Of a DNA stretch of 7,424 nucleotides, positions 7,301-7,424 are shown one piece after another. Below the pieces are notes generated by a model. It saw nothing but the letters and a program-made list of their open reading frames with translations, ran no database searches and was not told where the DNA came from. The stretch comes from Planctomycetota bacterium (GTDB lineage Bacteria; Planctomycetota; Phycisphaerae; Sedimentisphaerales; Anaerobacaceae), in assembly GCA_022567055.1 (NCBI GenBank), contig JADFHU010000266.1, forward strand, positions 1 through 7,424. The letters are read 5' to 3'. The translations under genes and the position numbers were made by a program. The stretch's first letter is position 1. Every line of letters starts with the position of its first letter.

Positions 7301-7424
7301 CTCGAAGCGGGCGATGACCTGCCGGGTGTCCATGCCCAGCTTGATGATCTTCAGCGCCACCCGGCGGCGGAAGGGCTGCTCTTGCTGGGCCAGGTAGACC
7401 ATCCCCATGCCCCCCTCGCCCAAT
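4310..7424 (-). CDS. Membrane serine/threonine protein kinase with WD40 repeats (5' end outside window)
   Basis: At least 1037 residues are visible, the N-terminus being cut by the window edge. The Hanks-type kinase domain (about 1-290, counting from the codon at 7423) has the loop GEGGMGMVY, VALK with K25, a probable helix-C Glu43, HRDIKPSN (116-123), DFG (139-141) and GTPEYMSPE (164-172), so it should be active. A membrane helix at about 317-340 is preceded by basic residues, putting the kinase in the cytoplasm and the rest across the membrane. A Glu/Gln-rich coiled coil (about 345-378) and the linker 'ARLNLYAADIKLA' follow. Then come 14 WD40-like repeats (about 441-1030), enough for two seven-bladed propellers. 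The TTG at 7423 is the Leu before the glycine loop, not a start. This architecture is common in planctomycetes and its targets are generally unknown. No promoter is visible here. Confidence 0.93.
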   Translation of the reverse strand, partial: LGEGGMGMVYLAQQEQPFRRRVALKIIKLGMDTRQVIARFESERQALALMNHPHIARVFDAGTTEQGRPYFVMEHVAGISITKYCDQHRLSIQERLQLFTQVCQAIHHAHQKGIIHRDIKPSNALVTLHEGRHIVVVIDFGIAKATSQQLTEKTLFTQYAQMVGTPEYMSPEQAEMSRLDVDTRTDIYSLGVLLYELLTGTTPFDSKTLREAGYARMQQIIRDSEPPKPSTRLSDLGVTLTELASLRRTRPESLCNAVRGDLDWIVMKSMDKDRNLRYETANALSMDIQRHLECEPILARPPSAAYRFQKMVKRNKLVVAASASVVAALVIGLGISVTLFVRERSAYQQLELSKEAESRALEAESEQRQLAETNAHQARLNLYAADIKLASIALEEGHRRHGVDLLNRHRPQSGEDDLRGFEWRYLWGRLKGDEIASFADGHCNALSYSPDGRYLVSSSPNGLRVRDANTLEYITTLPLSAMTLSFSASGATLAVGSAHEVTLYDTNTWQEASLLEAADYPAVFSPDGQWLATNTKPEGRFQLLEARTRDVVATYDTQPGLQVQSRNILNFSRDGRWMVTPAEGVHGTDWIRLWSLADGKEVPIDRFGSFPTSADFSVDGKNLFIGTWDGTLVVWDLQAQQATGVLKNHSAAIWQVKVSPDGRVIASCGADSSIILWDASTRRQLARLPGHTGDIFDLDFSADSRRLASGGVDGTVKIWDVSNLRREPVLELTWDPLGFLDDGRQVVAVRPDATLQIWDFESNRIADFNLPTEYTNELTRSYHGFDFAPDTGMIAIGTTVGAVELWNASTRARIKAWPAHMTHVSAVRFTSDGRKLATGSHAGDITVWDVKTRDQLYQIPSQGSEISCVAFSPDDQYLAYCTGSSVQAYHLSGQLEAIPLEENHGAVTVAFSPDGKLLASSSFDSTARLWEIPSGESKAILRGHLMGVPGVAFAPDGKSVVTGGHDRRMKFWSLATHQELMTLTLDGVHCCHRFSPDGTTLAVSTIMPSGERSIHLYRAPSWTEIAAADVSLDKARE

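Noticed and set aside
7421..7423. TTG as the start codon of the kinase-WD40 gene
   Set aside because: It encodes the Leu just before the glycine-rich loop, so the kinase domain and probably an N-terminal segment continue beyond the window.

Overview
The window looks like planctomycete DNA, probably from a Rhodopirellula/Pirellulaceae-like bacterium. The main reason is the long gene at the right edge. It encodes a serine/threonine kinase, one membrane helix, a short coiled coil and a WD40 array, with a linker reading 'ARLNLYAADIKLA' and 'DDLRGFEWRYLW', an architecture and linker style typical of planctomycetes. The genus is an inference.

Layout. Positions 1-129 hold one end of a palindromic MITE-like repeat that is cut by the window edge. 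Positions 221-676 (minus) encode a small five-helix DMT/YdcZ-type membrane protein. Across a 143-base divergent gap lies a ROK-family sugar kinase (820-1788, plus). It converges, with only 25 bases between stop codons, on a two-gene minus-strand operon: a PPi-type phosphofructokinase (2853-4043) followed 28 bases later by a SIS-domain sugar-phosphate isomerase/deaminase (1814-2824). Positions 4065-4250 hold a complete 186-base copy of the MITE-like repeat, directly upstream of the phosphofructokinase gene. Positions 4310-7424 (minus) are the kinase-WD40 gene, whose 5' end is outside the window.

How the genes may work together. The three metabolic genes form a short route: the ROK kinase makes a hexose or amino-hexose 6-phosphate, the SIS enzyme converts it to fructose 6-phosphate, and the phosphofructokinase makes fructose 1,6-bisphosphate using pyrophosphate. 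The SIS protein keeps the Glu/His pair of the GlmS isomerase domain at exactly the same 16-residue spacing, plus a C-terminal Lys. This points to glucosamine-6-phosphate deaminase (NagB-II-like) or aldose/ketose isomerase chemistry. The DMT protein could be a transporter for the same pathway, but only its position suggests this.

The least expected feature is the repeat family. The two copies lie in opposite orientation, share a 54/55-base hairpin core (48 of 55 aligned positions identical) and have arms of equal length (65-66 bases). They flank the whole sugar block. No transposase is visible.
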